From Bacteroidota bacterium (GTDB taxonomy: Bacteria > Bacteroidota > Bacteroidia > UKL13-3), in assembly GCA_947464275.1 (NCBI GenBank), contig CANHVU010000019.1:1-64000 (forward strand): DNA of 64,000 nucleotides. Reading direction: 5' to 3'. Under the pieces are notes generated by a model, which ran no database searches, had not been told where the DNA came from, and saw nothing but the letters and a program-made list of their open reading frames with translations. Below are positions 44,422 to 53,090 of the stretch, one piece after another. Positions within the stretch are counted from its first letter, which is position 1; every line of letters begins with the position of its first letter. A program made the translations under genes and the position numbers.

Positions 44422-44950
44422 TCAAGATAGAATTGTTTTCAATATAATTACAATAGTTTCAATTGTAGTTTTTATTGCTGTAATTGTTTTAAATCAAAAG
44501 GTTTTACCAAGGCCAGAAATAATGCCAAGTTGGGTAATGTATTTACCTAAATTGAATGCATTAATCAATGCTACTTGTACAGTATTACTTTTGCTTTCAT
44601 TGTACTTTATCAAGCAAAAAAATATTGCTGCGCATAAAGCCATTAATTTAACTGCTTTTGGATTATCTTCATTATTTTTGGTAAGCTATATACTTTACCA
44701 TTGGATGGCAAATGAAACTACTTTTCCTGAAGATAATTCAATGAGAGGTCTGTATCTTACCATTTTAATTAGTCATATTATTTTAGCTGCATTGGTTTTA
44801 CCTTTGGTATTACTGGCCTTCTACTATGGCTTGCAAATGAATTTAGAAAAACACCGTAAAATTGTACGATTTACTTATCCTATTTGGTTATATGTAACTA
44901 CCACAGGCGTTATAGTTTATGCTATGATTAGCCCTTATTACAAATTTTAG
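44399..44950 (+). CDS. DUF420 domain membrane protein
   Basis: This 183-residue protein has five helices and the DUF420 pattern: LPKLNALINATCTVLLLLSL, then KQKNIAAHKAINLTAF and the ending YPIWLYVTTTGVIVYAM. DUF420 genes commonly lie next to SCO and oxidase genes. A role in oxidase assembly is inferred. The ATG at 44399 lies inside the SCO gene, which indicates translational coupling. Confidence 0.88.
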   Translation: MNTTNQNSQDRIVFNIITIVSIVVFIAVIVLNQKVLPRPEIMPSWVMYLPKLNALINATCTVLLLLSLYFIKQKNIAAHKAINLTAFGLSSLFLVSYILYHWMANETTFPEDNSMRGLYLTILISHIILAALVLPLVLLAFYYGLQMNLEKHRKIVRFTYPIWLYVTTTGVIVYAMISPYYKF

Positions 44951-45867
44951 TGTTAAAGAGTAAAAATTTAAAAGCCTATTTAGCATTTATTGCGGTAGCG
45001 ATTTTTTGGGGAACTACTTTTTTAGCCATTCGTATTGGAATCAATTCCGATGGCGTGCATCATTTTCCTCCATTTTTATTAGCTGCATTTAGGCATTGCA
45101 TTGCAGGGCTTTTGATTTGTTCGTATTTTATTTTTTATAAAAAACAGCCTTTACCTACACTTAAACAATTTAAGTATTTTAGCATCAATGGTATATTGAT
45201 GTTGGTAGGTGGAAATGGAATTATAAGTTGGGGAATGCAATATGTTGATAGTGGATTAGCTGCTATATTATGCGCACTTACGCCACTTTGGATAGTATTT
45301 ATAAACTTGGCAATTGGTAGTGACGAAAAGGTTACTAAGGTAATGTGGGCTGGGTTTATTATTTGTTTGCTAGCACAATACCTTATTTTTTACGATAAGA
45401 TAAATATACTTTCCGATAAAAATTACATTTATGGTTTAATAGCCATTATTGTTTCAAATATTTGTTGGGCATTTGGAACAGTGTTTTCCAAATCTAGTAC
45501 TTCTCCTTTTCCTGCTTTGTATAATGCCGGCTTACAAATGATTCCTGGTGGAGTTATTCTTTTAATTTTTTCAACATTAACTGGCGATTGGATTAATTTT
45601 AACCCAAGTACCAATTCAGTTTGGGCTTTGGTTTATTTAATTTTATTTGGTTCATTATTAGCTTACGGTTGTTTTATGTATATCATTAAAGCATTGCCCG
45701 CAGCTTTGGTATCAACTTATGCTTATATCAACACCATTGTTGCAGTTATTTTAGGTGTGGTATTTTTAAATGAAGTAATCAACGCCAAAGTAGTAATAGC
45801 TATGTTGCTCACTATTTTAGGAGTTTACTTAGTTGGCAAAAAAGCCAAAGCGAAGGATGCGAAATAG
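44950..45867 (+). CDS. EamA/DMT-family transporter
   Basis: This 305-residue inner-membrane protein has ten helices with two EamA repeats (AVAIFWGTTFLAIRIG near residue 16 and IIVSNICWAFGTVFSK near 160). The GTG start shares one base with the DUF420 stop codon. DMT exporters move small metabolites; the substrate is not evident, and its inclusion in the oxidase operon may be incidental. A terminator follows. Confidence 0.9.
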   Translation: MLKSKNLKAYLAFIAVAIFWGTTFLAIRIGINSDGVHHFPPFLLAAFRHCIAGLLICSYFIFYKKQPLPTLKQFKYFSINGILMLVGGNGIISWGMQYVDSGLAAILCALTPLWIVFINLAIGSDEKVTKVMWAGFIICLLAQYLIFYDKINILSDKNYIYGLIAIIVSNICWAFGTVFSKSSTSPFPALYNAGLQMIPGGVILLIFSTLTGDWINFNPSTNSVWALVYLILFGSLLAYGCFMYIIKALPAALVSTYAYINTIVAVILGVVFLNEVINAKVVIAMLLTILGVYLVGKKAKAKDAK

Positions 45868-45892
45868 CATTTAAGTAAATATTGTTTATTCT

Positions 45893-45928
45893 AAAAAATC
45901 CCTATGCTTTCGCTTAGGGATTTTTTTT
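45893..45928 (+). terminator. Terminator of the oxidase operon
   Basis: AAAAAATCCCTA (45893-45904) pairs with TAGGGATTTTTT (45915-45926). Two further inner GC pairs close a TTTC loop, and eight T's follow the stem. Confidence 0.93.
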
Positions 45929-46082
45929 AATAAAATAATCGTGTTATTCAATTGCATAACAAGTTTAAAATTATTTTATGTTTACGAATGATTCACTTAG
46001 GAGTAATAATTATTAATGCCAATATATTTTTGATTACTGTTGATATGATTTTATATTGCCCCAATTTAAATTTACAATTCAC

Positions 46083-46853
46083 ATGAAAGTATTTAGTTTG
46101 TTTCTTTGTTTTATGCTATGTCAGTTATTGGCTAAATCCCAGCATTTAAGCAAAATAAAAGTAATTGCTGTTAATCAATCTGAAACTGATTTGGTTGTTA
46201 ACTTTGAGATTTTAGATGCTAATTCTGCCAATAAGTATGATTTTACACTAAAACTTTTAGACTCAACTACTTTTAAAATTATTACACCTACTCAAATAAT
46301 TGGAAATATTAATAATGTTGTTGGTGGAGGAGTTAGAACAATTCGCATCCCTTTTTCATCAAACAGTTTAGACCCAAAGTTAATATATGGTGTTATGTTT
46401 TTAAATATAACACAACACACCATTATTGTGAATAATAACGCAATTCTTAAATCTGTTTTTGTACCGGGGTTGGGCAATAAAAATTTATATAAAAACGGTG
46501 GAGTTTTAGCAACAGGAATTGCCATTGCAAGTTATGGCTGCATTGCTTATGGTGTTTATAATAAAATCCAAGCCACCAATTCATATAATAGTTACAAAGA
46601 TGCTTATTTGCAAAACGACATTGATAAACACTTTAACGATGCTGAAAGTAGTCAAACTCAATTTATGGTTTTTACAGGAATTGGTATAGGCATTTGGGCT
46701 TTAGATGTTTTGCATGTGGCTTTAAAGGTCAAATCGGATAAAAAAATGAGCGCAGCTGCTAAAAATACTTCAAGTTTTAAAGTAGGCTACTTGCCACCCG
46801 TTTTTAGCAATCCTAATAGTATTTCACAATTTACTTTATCTTATAAATTTTAA
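46083..46853 (+). CDS. Secreted/membrane protein of unknown function, first gene of a three-gene operon
   Basis: I do not recognise a named family. The ATG at 46083 gives 256 residues with a signal peptide (MKVFSLFLCFMLCQLLAKSQ). Residues about 20-125 are a beta-rich domain. A glycine-rich segment (SVFVPGLGNKNLYKNGGVLATGIAIASYG) follows and begins two helices (about 138-160 and 198-218), similar in layout to DUF5683-like proteins. The end is barrel-like (QFTLSYKF). A TTG nine codons upstream is a weaker start. The next gene begins 3 bases later, so it is co-translated. Confidence 0.7.
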   Translation: MKVFSLFLCFMLCQLLAKSQHLSKIKVIAVNQSETDLVVNFEILDANSANKYDFTLKLLDSTTFKIITPTQIIGNINNVVGGGVRTIRIPFSSNSLDPKLIYGVMFLNITQHTIIVNNNAILKSVFVPGLGNKNLYKNGGVLATGIAIASYGCIAYGVYNKIQATNSYNSYKDAYLQNDIDKHFNDAESSQTQFMVFTGIGIGIWALDVLHVALKVKSDKKMSAAAKNTSSFKVGYLPPVFSNPNSISQFTLSYKF

Positions 46854-46856
46854 ATA

Positions 46857-48038
46857 ATGGCAATTAAAAATTATTCTAAAAAAATAATATTATGGGTTTT
46901 GGTTGTTACCATAGCTTCGTGTTCAAAATATGAACGAACCAATCCAAATGATATATTGGGAAGTAATGGAACACCTATTTTGTCTATTGATGGTTATAAA
47001 GTTATTAGCGACAATAATGGAGATACTAAATTACAGAAAAATGAAACTGCTACATTAAATGTGTTGGTCAAAAACACAGGAACTAAACTTACTCAACTAA
47101 CTTCAGCAATATTTACTAGTAATAGTACCAAATTAGTTATTGAGAATTTTAGTTTAGAAAATACAATGATGTGCTATGTTGGTAAAACAAATTCTATAGG
47201 TAATTTGCGCATAAAAGTAGCTAGTAACGCTAATGTTGGCGAAATGTTTACTTGTAATGTAAAACTAACAGATAATGCTGGAAATGTATTTAACACAACA
47301 CTAAATTTAACAGTTAGTGATTTTAAGCCAAGTAATTTATCCTTTAATTCGGTAGTTTTTGAGGGATTTGAAGATGCAGTTGGAAGTACTCGGGTTTATA
47401 CTAAAGGATTAACTCCATATATTAGAATGGAAATTAACAATAATGCGAACACTGAATACGATGACTATTTAAACTTTACTATAACAAGCTTGGATGCTTC
47501 ATATCCCTATCAATATTCAAATAAATTTGATGCAATAATACCTTCAAGTAATGCAGGTAATTTTGAATTTCCTCTTGATTGTTTGCCACAATATATGCCC
47601 GACAATTACAACTTAGTATTGAATGTTGCTATAACAGATAAATTTGGTGGATCGATAGAAAAACAAATTACTGTAAAAATGTTTAAAAATCTCGCAAAGC
47701 TTGATTTTACCTCCTTCGAAATTTGGAATGGTGGCCTAAATCCGGGTTCATTGGTTTTTATTGATTGTGTTGTAAAAAATTCAGGAGGTAGAGCATTGGC
47801 TTTTTCTCAAAGTGGTGCCAAAATTTCGACTACATCATCATATTTAGATGATTTAAGTATTCAAATAACAAATGGAACAATAAGCCAAAACGAAACAAGC
47901 AACAACCTTGTAAGTTTTAGTGCTGCAATCGCCTCAAATTGCCCTGTAGGTACTAAAATTCCTGTAACTATTGAATTAACTAACAACGAATCTTGTCCTA
48001 CTAAATTTACTTCAGTAGTACAATTAGTAGTTGAATAA
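46857..48038 (+). CDS. Lipoprotein with CARDB-like repeats, unknown function
   Basis: The 393 residues start with a lipoprotein signal ending in TIASC (lipidated Cys near residue 22). Three Ig-like/CARDB-like beta segments follow: GDTKLQKNETATLNVLVKNTGTKL near 53-76, TPYIRMEINNNANTEYDDYLNF near 185, and NPGSLVFIDCVVKNSGGRAL near 295. Such folds usually mediate adhesion or protein-protein contacts. It is the middle gene of the operon with a PEGA/protease gene 11 bases downstream. Confidence 0.72.
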   Translation: MAIKNYSKKIILWVLVVTIASCSKYERTNPNDILGSNGTPILSIDGYKVISDNNGDTKLQKNETATLNVLVKNTGTKLTQLTSAIFTSNSTKLVIENFSLENTMMCYVGKTNSIGNLRIKVASNANVGEMFTCNVKLTDNAGNVFNTTLNLTVSDFKPSNLSFNSVVFEGFEDAVGSTRVYTKGLTPYIRMEINNNANTEYDDYLNFTITSLDASYPYQYSNKFDAIIPSSNAGNFEFPLDCLPQYMPDNYNLVLNVAITDKFGGSIEKQITVKMFKNLAKLDFTSFEIWNGGLNPGSLVFIDCVVKNSGGRALAFSQSGAKISTTSSYLDDLSIQITNGTISQNETSNNLVSFSAAIASNCPVGTKIPVTIELTNNESCPTKFTSVVQLVVE

Positions 48039-48049
48039 AAGTATTTATT

Positions 48050-49498
48050 ATGACATTAAAGTTCCTGTTTTTTTTAATTGCAAACGCAATGCTCATTTCC
48101 AATTGTTTTGCACAGCGCGTAAAACTTAATGTGTTGGTTTCTCCCGATTCCTCTGTTGTAATGCTGAACAACAATGTGATAGGTGTAACCCCATTACAAG
48201 AAAATGTAACACTTAATTTTGAAGAATATTTAAAATATAAACTTACCATCAAGCATAATGGTTATTACGATACAAGCTTTTGGATTGATATAGATAATTA
48301 TTCAAAGTTTGATAAGAACTATGAAAATAAGTTAGAATTTAACTTAAAAAGAAAATATAAAATAATTCCGCAAGGTGAACAAAAATTGCCAATCGCTTTT
48401 GAAAAAATGGTGATAGATTTTACAAATGGTCAAAAAATTGGTGAAATAATTCGTTACAATAACAAAAAACCATTTTATTGGGAAGAATCAGGCATTAATA
48501 ATGCTACAGTTGAGTTTAATAATATTGCGGAAAGAGAATTAAGTAATGGTGGTTATCAGGTAGTGAAACAATCTAAACTTTTTGCAGAAGAAGAAACCGT
48601 TAGTCCTAAATTATTAATAGGAGGTAACCTTAAAAGTTTAAATTATACAAGTAATTACAACAATGGTTTTATGGCTATAAATAGTAGTAGTTTAGAAATA
48701 GAATGGCAGGTTTATAATCGTGTAAAAAATAAAGTAGTATTTAATTATTTTACAAAAGGTACCTTTACAAAGGTTGATGGCAATGCAGATATTGTTATAA
48801 AAGAAAGTTTTAGAGACGCGTTAATCAACTTAATGCTTAGTGATACTTTTTCTGCAGTTATTTTAAATCAGGAAGCTAGTAAAAAACTAGATGAAGGCAT
48901 TAACCCCAATTCAGTTTATATAACCAAACAAACCGCTGCATTTAAAACACAAGCTGATATGCTCAATAATTCTATTAAATCTTGTGTTACAGTAAAAAGC
49001 GATGGCGGACATGGTAGTGGTTTTATTATTTCGTCAGATGGTTATATAATTACCAACCACCATGTAATTGACGGTTCAAAGGAAATCTACATCTTGTTTG
49101 AAAATGGTTTCAATATTCCAGCTGAAATAGTTTACAGTAATGCTGATTTTGACTTGGCACTACTCAAACTTAAAGGAAAAGGATTTAAACCAATTTCTAT
49201 CGGGAGCTCACAAAAAGCCGAAGTAGGTATTGATGTATTTGCTATTGGTACTCCAAAAATGGAAGAATTTGGACAAACAATTACCAAAGGAATATTGAGT
49301 GCAAAACGCACATTTGAAGGCCGCAGTTTTATACAAACTGATGCTTCTGTTCACCCTGGTAACAGCGGAGGTCCTTTACTCAATGAAAAGGGTGAAGTTA
49401 TTGGTATAAATACATATAAATTTAAAGGTTCCGAAGGCTTAAATCTTTCTATTCCAATTGATGTTGCTATTGAAAAGCTTGGAATAATAATAAAATAA
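48050..49498 (+). CDS. PEGA-domain and trypsin-like serine protease
   Basis: This 482-residue secreted protein has a signal peptide (about 1-21), a PEGA-like domain (VLVSPDSSVVMLNNNVIGVTP and LKYKLTIKHNGYYD, about 26-82) and a middle region of about 200 residues of unknown fold. The C-terminal 180 residues are an HtrA-type protease with an intact triad: H338 (ITNHHV), D368 (DFDLALL) and S439 (HPGNSGGPL). No PDZ domain follows. It probably acts in the periplasm or on the surface. With its two operon partners it may form an envelope-associated complex; the substrate is unknown. Confidence 0.85.
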   Translation: MTLKFLFFLIANAMLISNCFAQRVKLNVLVSPDSSVVMLNNNVIGVTPLQENVTLNFEEYLKYKLTIKHNGYYDTSFWIDIDNYSKFDKNYENKLEFNLKRKYKIIPQGEQKLPIAFEKMVIDFTNGQKIGEIIRYNNKKPFYWEESGINNATVEFNNIAERELSNGGYQVVKQSKLFAEEETVSPKLLIGGNLKSLNYTSNYNNGFMAINSSSLEIEWQVYNRVKNKVVFNYFTKGTFTKVDGNADIVIKESFRDALINLMLSDTFSAVILNQEASKKLDEGINPNSVYITKQTAAFKTQADMLNNSIKSCVTVKSDGGHGSGFIISSDGYIITNHHVIDGSKEIYILFENGFNIPAEIVYSNADFDLALLKLKGKGFKPISIGSSQKAEVGIDVFAIGTPKMEEFGQTITKGILSAKRTFEGRSFIQTDASVHPGNSGGPLLNEKGEVIGINTYKFKGSEGLNLSIPIDVAIEKLGIIIK

Positions 49499-49511
49499 AA
49501 GAATTAGAATC

Positions 49512-49552
49512 CAAACAAACAAGCCAACTTTTAAAGTTGGCTTGTTTGTTTG
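49512..49552. terminator. Bidirectional terminator between convergent genes
   Basis: A perfect inverted repeat of 20 bases per arm (49512-49531 and 49533-49552) has the core AAGCCAACTTT/AAAGTTGGCTT. It follows the protease gene and precedes the end of the minus-strand DUF4403 gene. Confidence 0.88.
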
Positions 49553-49632
49553 ATTACCTGAAGTTATGTTTGCCTCTATTATTATTCAAATATTACTGAA
49601 TATTAACACATTTTGACATTAGATTTCAACCT

Positions 49633-51054
49633 TTAAAAACCAGTCAGATTGAGTGTTAAATTACCTTCTGTGATAATATTTAAATTAAGCGCATTTGGTG
49701 TAACAAAAATAGTATTTGGTTCAATTTTTTTTATGTTTCCGTTTAGGTTAATGCTGTTACTCCAATTTTTGTTAACGGCCTCATTTGCCATTTTTTGTGC
49801 TTCCGTTAGTTGATTAGCAATAGAAAAAACCAATTGTTTTTCTATATTTTCTCTAAACTTTTTTGAGTTCAATAACCAAGATGCACTTTTAACTAAAATA
49901 TCTTTTGTTTTTATGTCAAAATCAAATTCTGTTATTTCAATACTTTTGTTTTGCATATTGTATTTTGGTATACCCGTAGCATAAACTATTCCTTTAATTC
50001 CTTTTCCAATGATTCCCTTTTTTACCTTTCCATCCAAATCAATACCTATCATAATTTTATTACCATAGGGAAATGCTTTGGCTTCCTTGATATTTATTTT
50101 ATAGCTATCGCCTTCTAATAACATTGGTTTATCAATAAATTGTTTGCTTAATGTTTCATTTATTTGATTGAACCCAACCGTTGCATTTAGATTAATTTTC
50201 ACATTATCATTTAGGTTATTAACTTGCCTTAAGGGTGGTAAGTTTACATTAAATGAGTCATTGGTTGGTTTATAACCCGAAACTACTTCTATAATGCTTG
50301 ATATGCCCAATTTTATTTCCATTTCATTTGTAGCATAAGTAATGGGTGTAATAAATATGTTTTTCGGGTTCAAAAGTAACCAAGCCTTGTAGCTTGAATC
50401 TAATAAAATAGGTTCTGCTAATGTTTTCCATGAGTTACTTACTATTTGTTTTAAATTCAAAGCTTTCGGAACTTCTTTATTAATTTTTACAGCCATTTTA
50501 TCTACTTGACTTTGCATTATTTTTCCAAAAAGTTTTGGTAAATCTAAAGTAGTTACTCCTAAGTTAATGCTTGGTAAATCGTCCCAAATAATTCTTCCTT
50601 TGCTATTTAAATTGAGGTTCCAATCCCTATCAACTGATGGAGTGGTAGTAAAAAATACAGTTAGGTTAAGTGAATGGCTAATTGGTTTTTCAAATCCACC
50701 AAATAATTTAACATTATAAATAAAATCAATGTGTATGGGTGCTGAAATATTTAATCCATCTGCAGATGTAGTTAAAACCAAATCACCTCTTTTTAAAACA
50801 GTGAGTTTTAAATTATCGTTTTCATTGTCATCAAATTTATCGTCCTTGTATAACTCTAAAGGAAATTTTGAGTTAATAGATTTTGTTATTCCTTCAGTAT
50901 TAATATGAATTGGTAAACCTATAATAGACGCTGGTTTTGGTATTGGAACATTAACAGATGCAATCGGCTTAGGTGCGGTTATTTGCTTGGTTGCGCAGCT
51001 ATTTATAAATATTAAAACTATAAATATGGATATACAAAGGTAAAGGAATTTCAT
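49633..51054 (-). CDS. DUF4403 family lipoprotein
   Basis: This 473-residue protein has a lipoprotein signal ending in INSC (Cys near residue 20). The rest matches the DUF4403 pattern: SIIGLPIHINTEGITKSIN, then a tandem beta-rich lipid-binding-like (BPI/TULIP-type) layout. The family is widespread in Bacteroidota and its function is unknown. It follows the KirBac gene by 36 bases on the same strand, so co-transcription is likely. Confidence 0.85.
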   Translation of the reverse strand: MKFLYLCISIFIVLIFINSCATKQITAPKPIASVNVPIPKPASIIGLPIHINTEGITKSINSKFPLELYKDDKFDDNENDNLKLTVLKRGDLVLTTSADGLNISAPIHIDFIYNVKLFGGFEKPISHSLNLTVFFTTTPSVDRDWNLNLNSKGRIIWDDLPSINLGVTTLDLPKLFGKIMQSQVDKMAVKINKEVPKALNLKQIVSNSWKTLAEPILLDSSYKAWLLLNPKNIFITPITYATNEMEIKLGISSIIEVVSGYKPTNDSFNVNLPPLRQVNNLNDNVKINLNATVGFNQINETLSKQFIDKPMLLEGDSYKINIKEAKAFPYGNKIMIGIDLDGKVKKGIIGKGIKGIVYATGIPKYNMQNKSIEITEFDFDIKTKDILVKSASWLLNSKKFRENIEKQLVFSIANQLTEAQKMANEAVNKNWSNSINLNGNIKKIEPNTIFVTPNALNLNIITEGNLTLNLTGF

Positions 51055-51090
51055 TTTTTATGTTTGATTAATATGTAACAGCCTAGCTGT

Positions 51091-52032
51091 TTATAGGTTG
51101 ATATCAATTGTATCGTTTAGTTTTTCTAAATGCAATAATGTAGTTGTTCCATCTTCAGAGGGTGAAAACATGGGAACAAATTTTTTATTCCAAATAATTT
51201 CATTATTCGCATATCCGGTACGTGTATGAACAGTTTGCGAATAGCTTTCATCAAATGCTTTTAAGAAAAATAAAAGTTGTAAATCTATTTCTTCAAAATC
51301 TTTGGCTGTTAGGTTAAATAATGGAGATTCTTCATCTATTGGATGAACAATGGTCCAGCTTAATGCTAATGAAGTAATTGATTTTCTTTCTAACATTAAA
51401 GGGATAAACTGAACTGCAGGATTTTCGGCAGTTAACAAAGAAGCAATTAATGTTATTTCTAATTCAATCAAAGGATTTTTGCGCGCATTTACGATTCTAA
51501 ACATCAAAGCTTTTCCATTTTTATAAGGTGCTATTATTGCATTTTGGCTTTGTAAAAGTTTGATATTAGGCCTCGCAAAACGTCCGTAAATTAAACCAGT
51601 AGCCAAAGCAAAACTCATTAAGCCAACTAAGCTTTCTAATGCAGCAATTGCACTAATTAAATTGCCTTGTGGGTTAATCCGTCCATATCCAACAGTAGAA
51701 AATGTTTGACAGCTAAAGAAGAATGCTTCCATTATTTTTTCCGAAGGAGTTTCAGCAATCATTCCTCCTAAATGTTCTACACCTATTAACCAATAAATTC
51801 CTGTAAAAAATAAATTCATTAATAAATATACTGCCAGGATTAGCAAGTTAAATTTACTCCAACTAATGGCTATTAAATCATGGAATGAGTTAAATTTATT
51901 AAAAAAAGAAACCCCAGTTCTCTCTACATTGTAGGAGCCATCCTTATTAATAAGTCGCTTGGCTTGGCTTGAGGCCGATGCACCAAAACCAGTATCATTA
52001 TCTGTTTTAAACTTACTAAATAATTTTGCCAT
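51091..52032 (-). CDS. Inward-rectifier potassium channel (KirBac-like)
   Basis: The 313 residues have two membrane helices (about 57-82 and 127-150) around a pore loop with the selectivity filter TVGYGR (T113 to R118). The cytoplasmic Ig-like Kir domain follows (about 155-313: KALMFRIVNARKNPLIELEITL). It selectively conducts K+. A CorA gene lies upstream 42 bases away on the same strand, so this is an ion-transport pair. Confidence 0.93.
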   Translation of the reverse strand: MAKLFSKFKTDNDTGFGASASSQAKRLINKDGSYNVERTGVSFFNKFNSFHDLIAISWSKFNLLILAVYLLMNLFFTGIYWLIGVEHLGGMIAETPSEKIMEAFFFSCQTFSTVGYGRINPQGNLISAIAALESLVGLMSFALATGLIYGRFARPNIKLLQSQNAIIAPYKNGKALMFRIVNARKNPLIELEITLIASLLTAENPAVQFIPLMLERKSITSLALSWTIVHPIDEESPLFNLTAKDFEEIDLQLLFFLKAFDESYSQTVHTRTGYANNEIIWNKKFVPMFSPSEDGTTTLLHLEKLNDTIDINL

Positions 52033-52074
52033 AAATTAACCTATAAAATAATTAAATCATTAAACAATTTGGAA

Positions 52075-53019
52075 TTAAATCCAACCCTTTTTCTTGAAGG
52101 TAAGCAAAACAGCACCCGATGAAATAACCATAGCCAAAATACAAACAAAGAATCCAAATGGTTGGTTAGCACCTGGAATATTGTTAAAATTCATTCCAAA
52201 CATACCCGAAATTAAAGTAGGAGGTAAAAATGCAATTGAAAAAACGGTAAAGCGCTTCAATACCTTATTTTGTTCTAAGTTAATTAAACCCGTAATGGTG
52301 TTTTGTAAAAACTCTAATCTTTCAAAATTAAATGCACTGTATTCAATAAGGGATTGAATATCCTTTAATATGATTCGGAGTCTAATCTTTCTATCTTCAG
52401 GAAACAAACTACTTTTAAGCAAATTTGAAAGTACCCTTTGTTTATCAATCATACTTTCACGTAACATCATTGTACTCTCTTGAAGTTCTGTAATGTCTAA
52501 TAAAAAATCACTGCTTGTATTTCTTTCTGTACTTAAAGTTCTACTATATACTGTTATTTCGTTTGAAACGCGTTCAATTAAATCCGCCTCTAAATCAATT
52601 CTTGTTTCTTGCAAACTCATTAATACATCAAATCCTGAAGTAAACATTTCACTGTTAGCTTTCATTTTTCTAACCACGTCTGCAAAAGTTGAAAGATCAG
52701 CTTGTCGAAAAGTGTACAATACACTATCTTTAATTATAAATGAAACGGCATGTTTTTCATATTGCCCATTTTCAAGTCTGAGAAAATTACTGTTTGCAGT
52801 TATTTCATTGTTTCGTTCAAAGTAACGAGAACTACTTTCAATTTCAGCAATTTCTTGTGGAGTTTGAATGCTGATGCTTGTTTTGCTTTCAATCCATTCC
52901 TCTTCTTCGTTTGTGGGCGCTTGCATATCAACCCATAATATATTTGATAATGAATCTAAACGTTTTAAATCGTTATCTTTTAATATTTTTTCATCTTGCT
53001 TATAAAAAATACGAATCAT
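52075..53019 (-). CDS. corA: CorA family magnesium/divalent metal transporter
   Basis: The 314-residue protein has a large N-terminal cytoplasmic domain rich in coiled coil. Two C-terminal helices follow, with the pore motif GMFGMNFNN (GMN signature) between them. The last residues LTFKKKGWI are typical. The ATG at 53019 is preferred over a TTG three codons upstream (53028). It forms the start of the minus-strand corA-KirBac-DUF4403 set. Confidence 0.93.
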   Translation of the reverse strand: MIRIFYKQDEKILKDNDLKRLDSLSNILWVDMQAPTNEEEEWIESKTSISIQTPQEIAEIESSSRYFERNNEITANSNFLRLENGQYEKHAVSFIIKDSVLYTFRQADLSTFADVVRKMKANSEMFTSGFDVLMSLQETRIDLEADLIERVSNEITVYSRTLSTERNTSSDFLLDITELQESTMMLRESMIDKQRVLSNLLKSSLFPEDRKIRLRIILKDIQSLIEYSAFNFERLEFLQNTITGLINLEQNKVLKRFTVFSIAFLPPTLISGMFGMNFNNIPGANQPFGFFVCILAMVISSGAVLLTFKKKGWI

Positions 53020-53090
53020 GGCGGGCAAGATAAAACTTTTAATAAAATGTATTACATTATTTAATTATAAAAAAACGGCTTATTTGCAAA

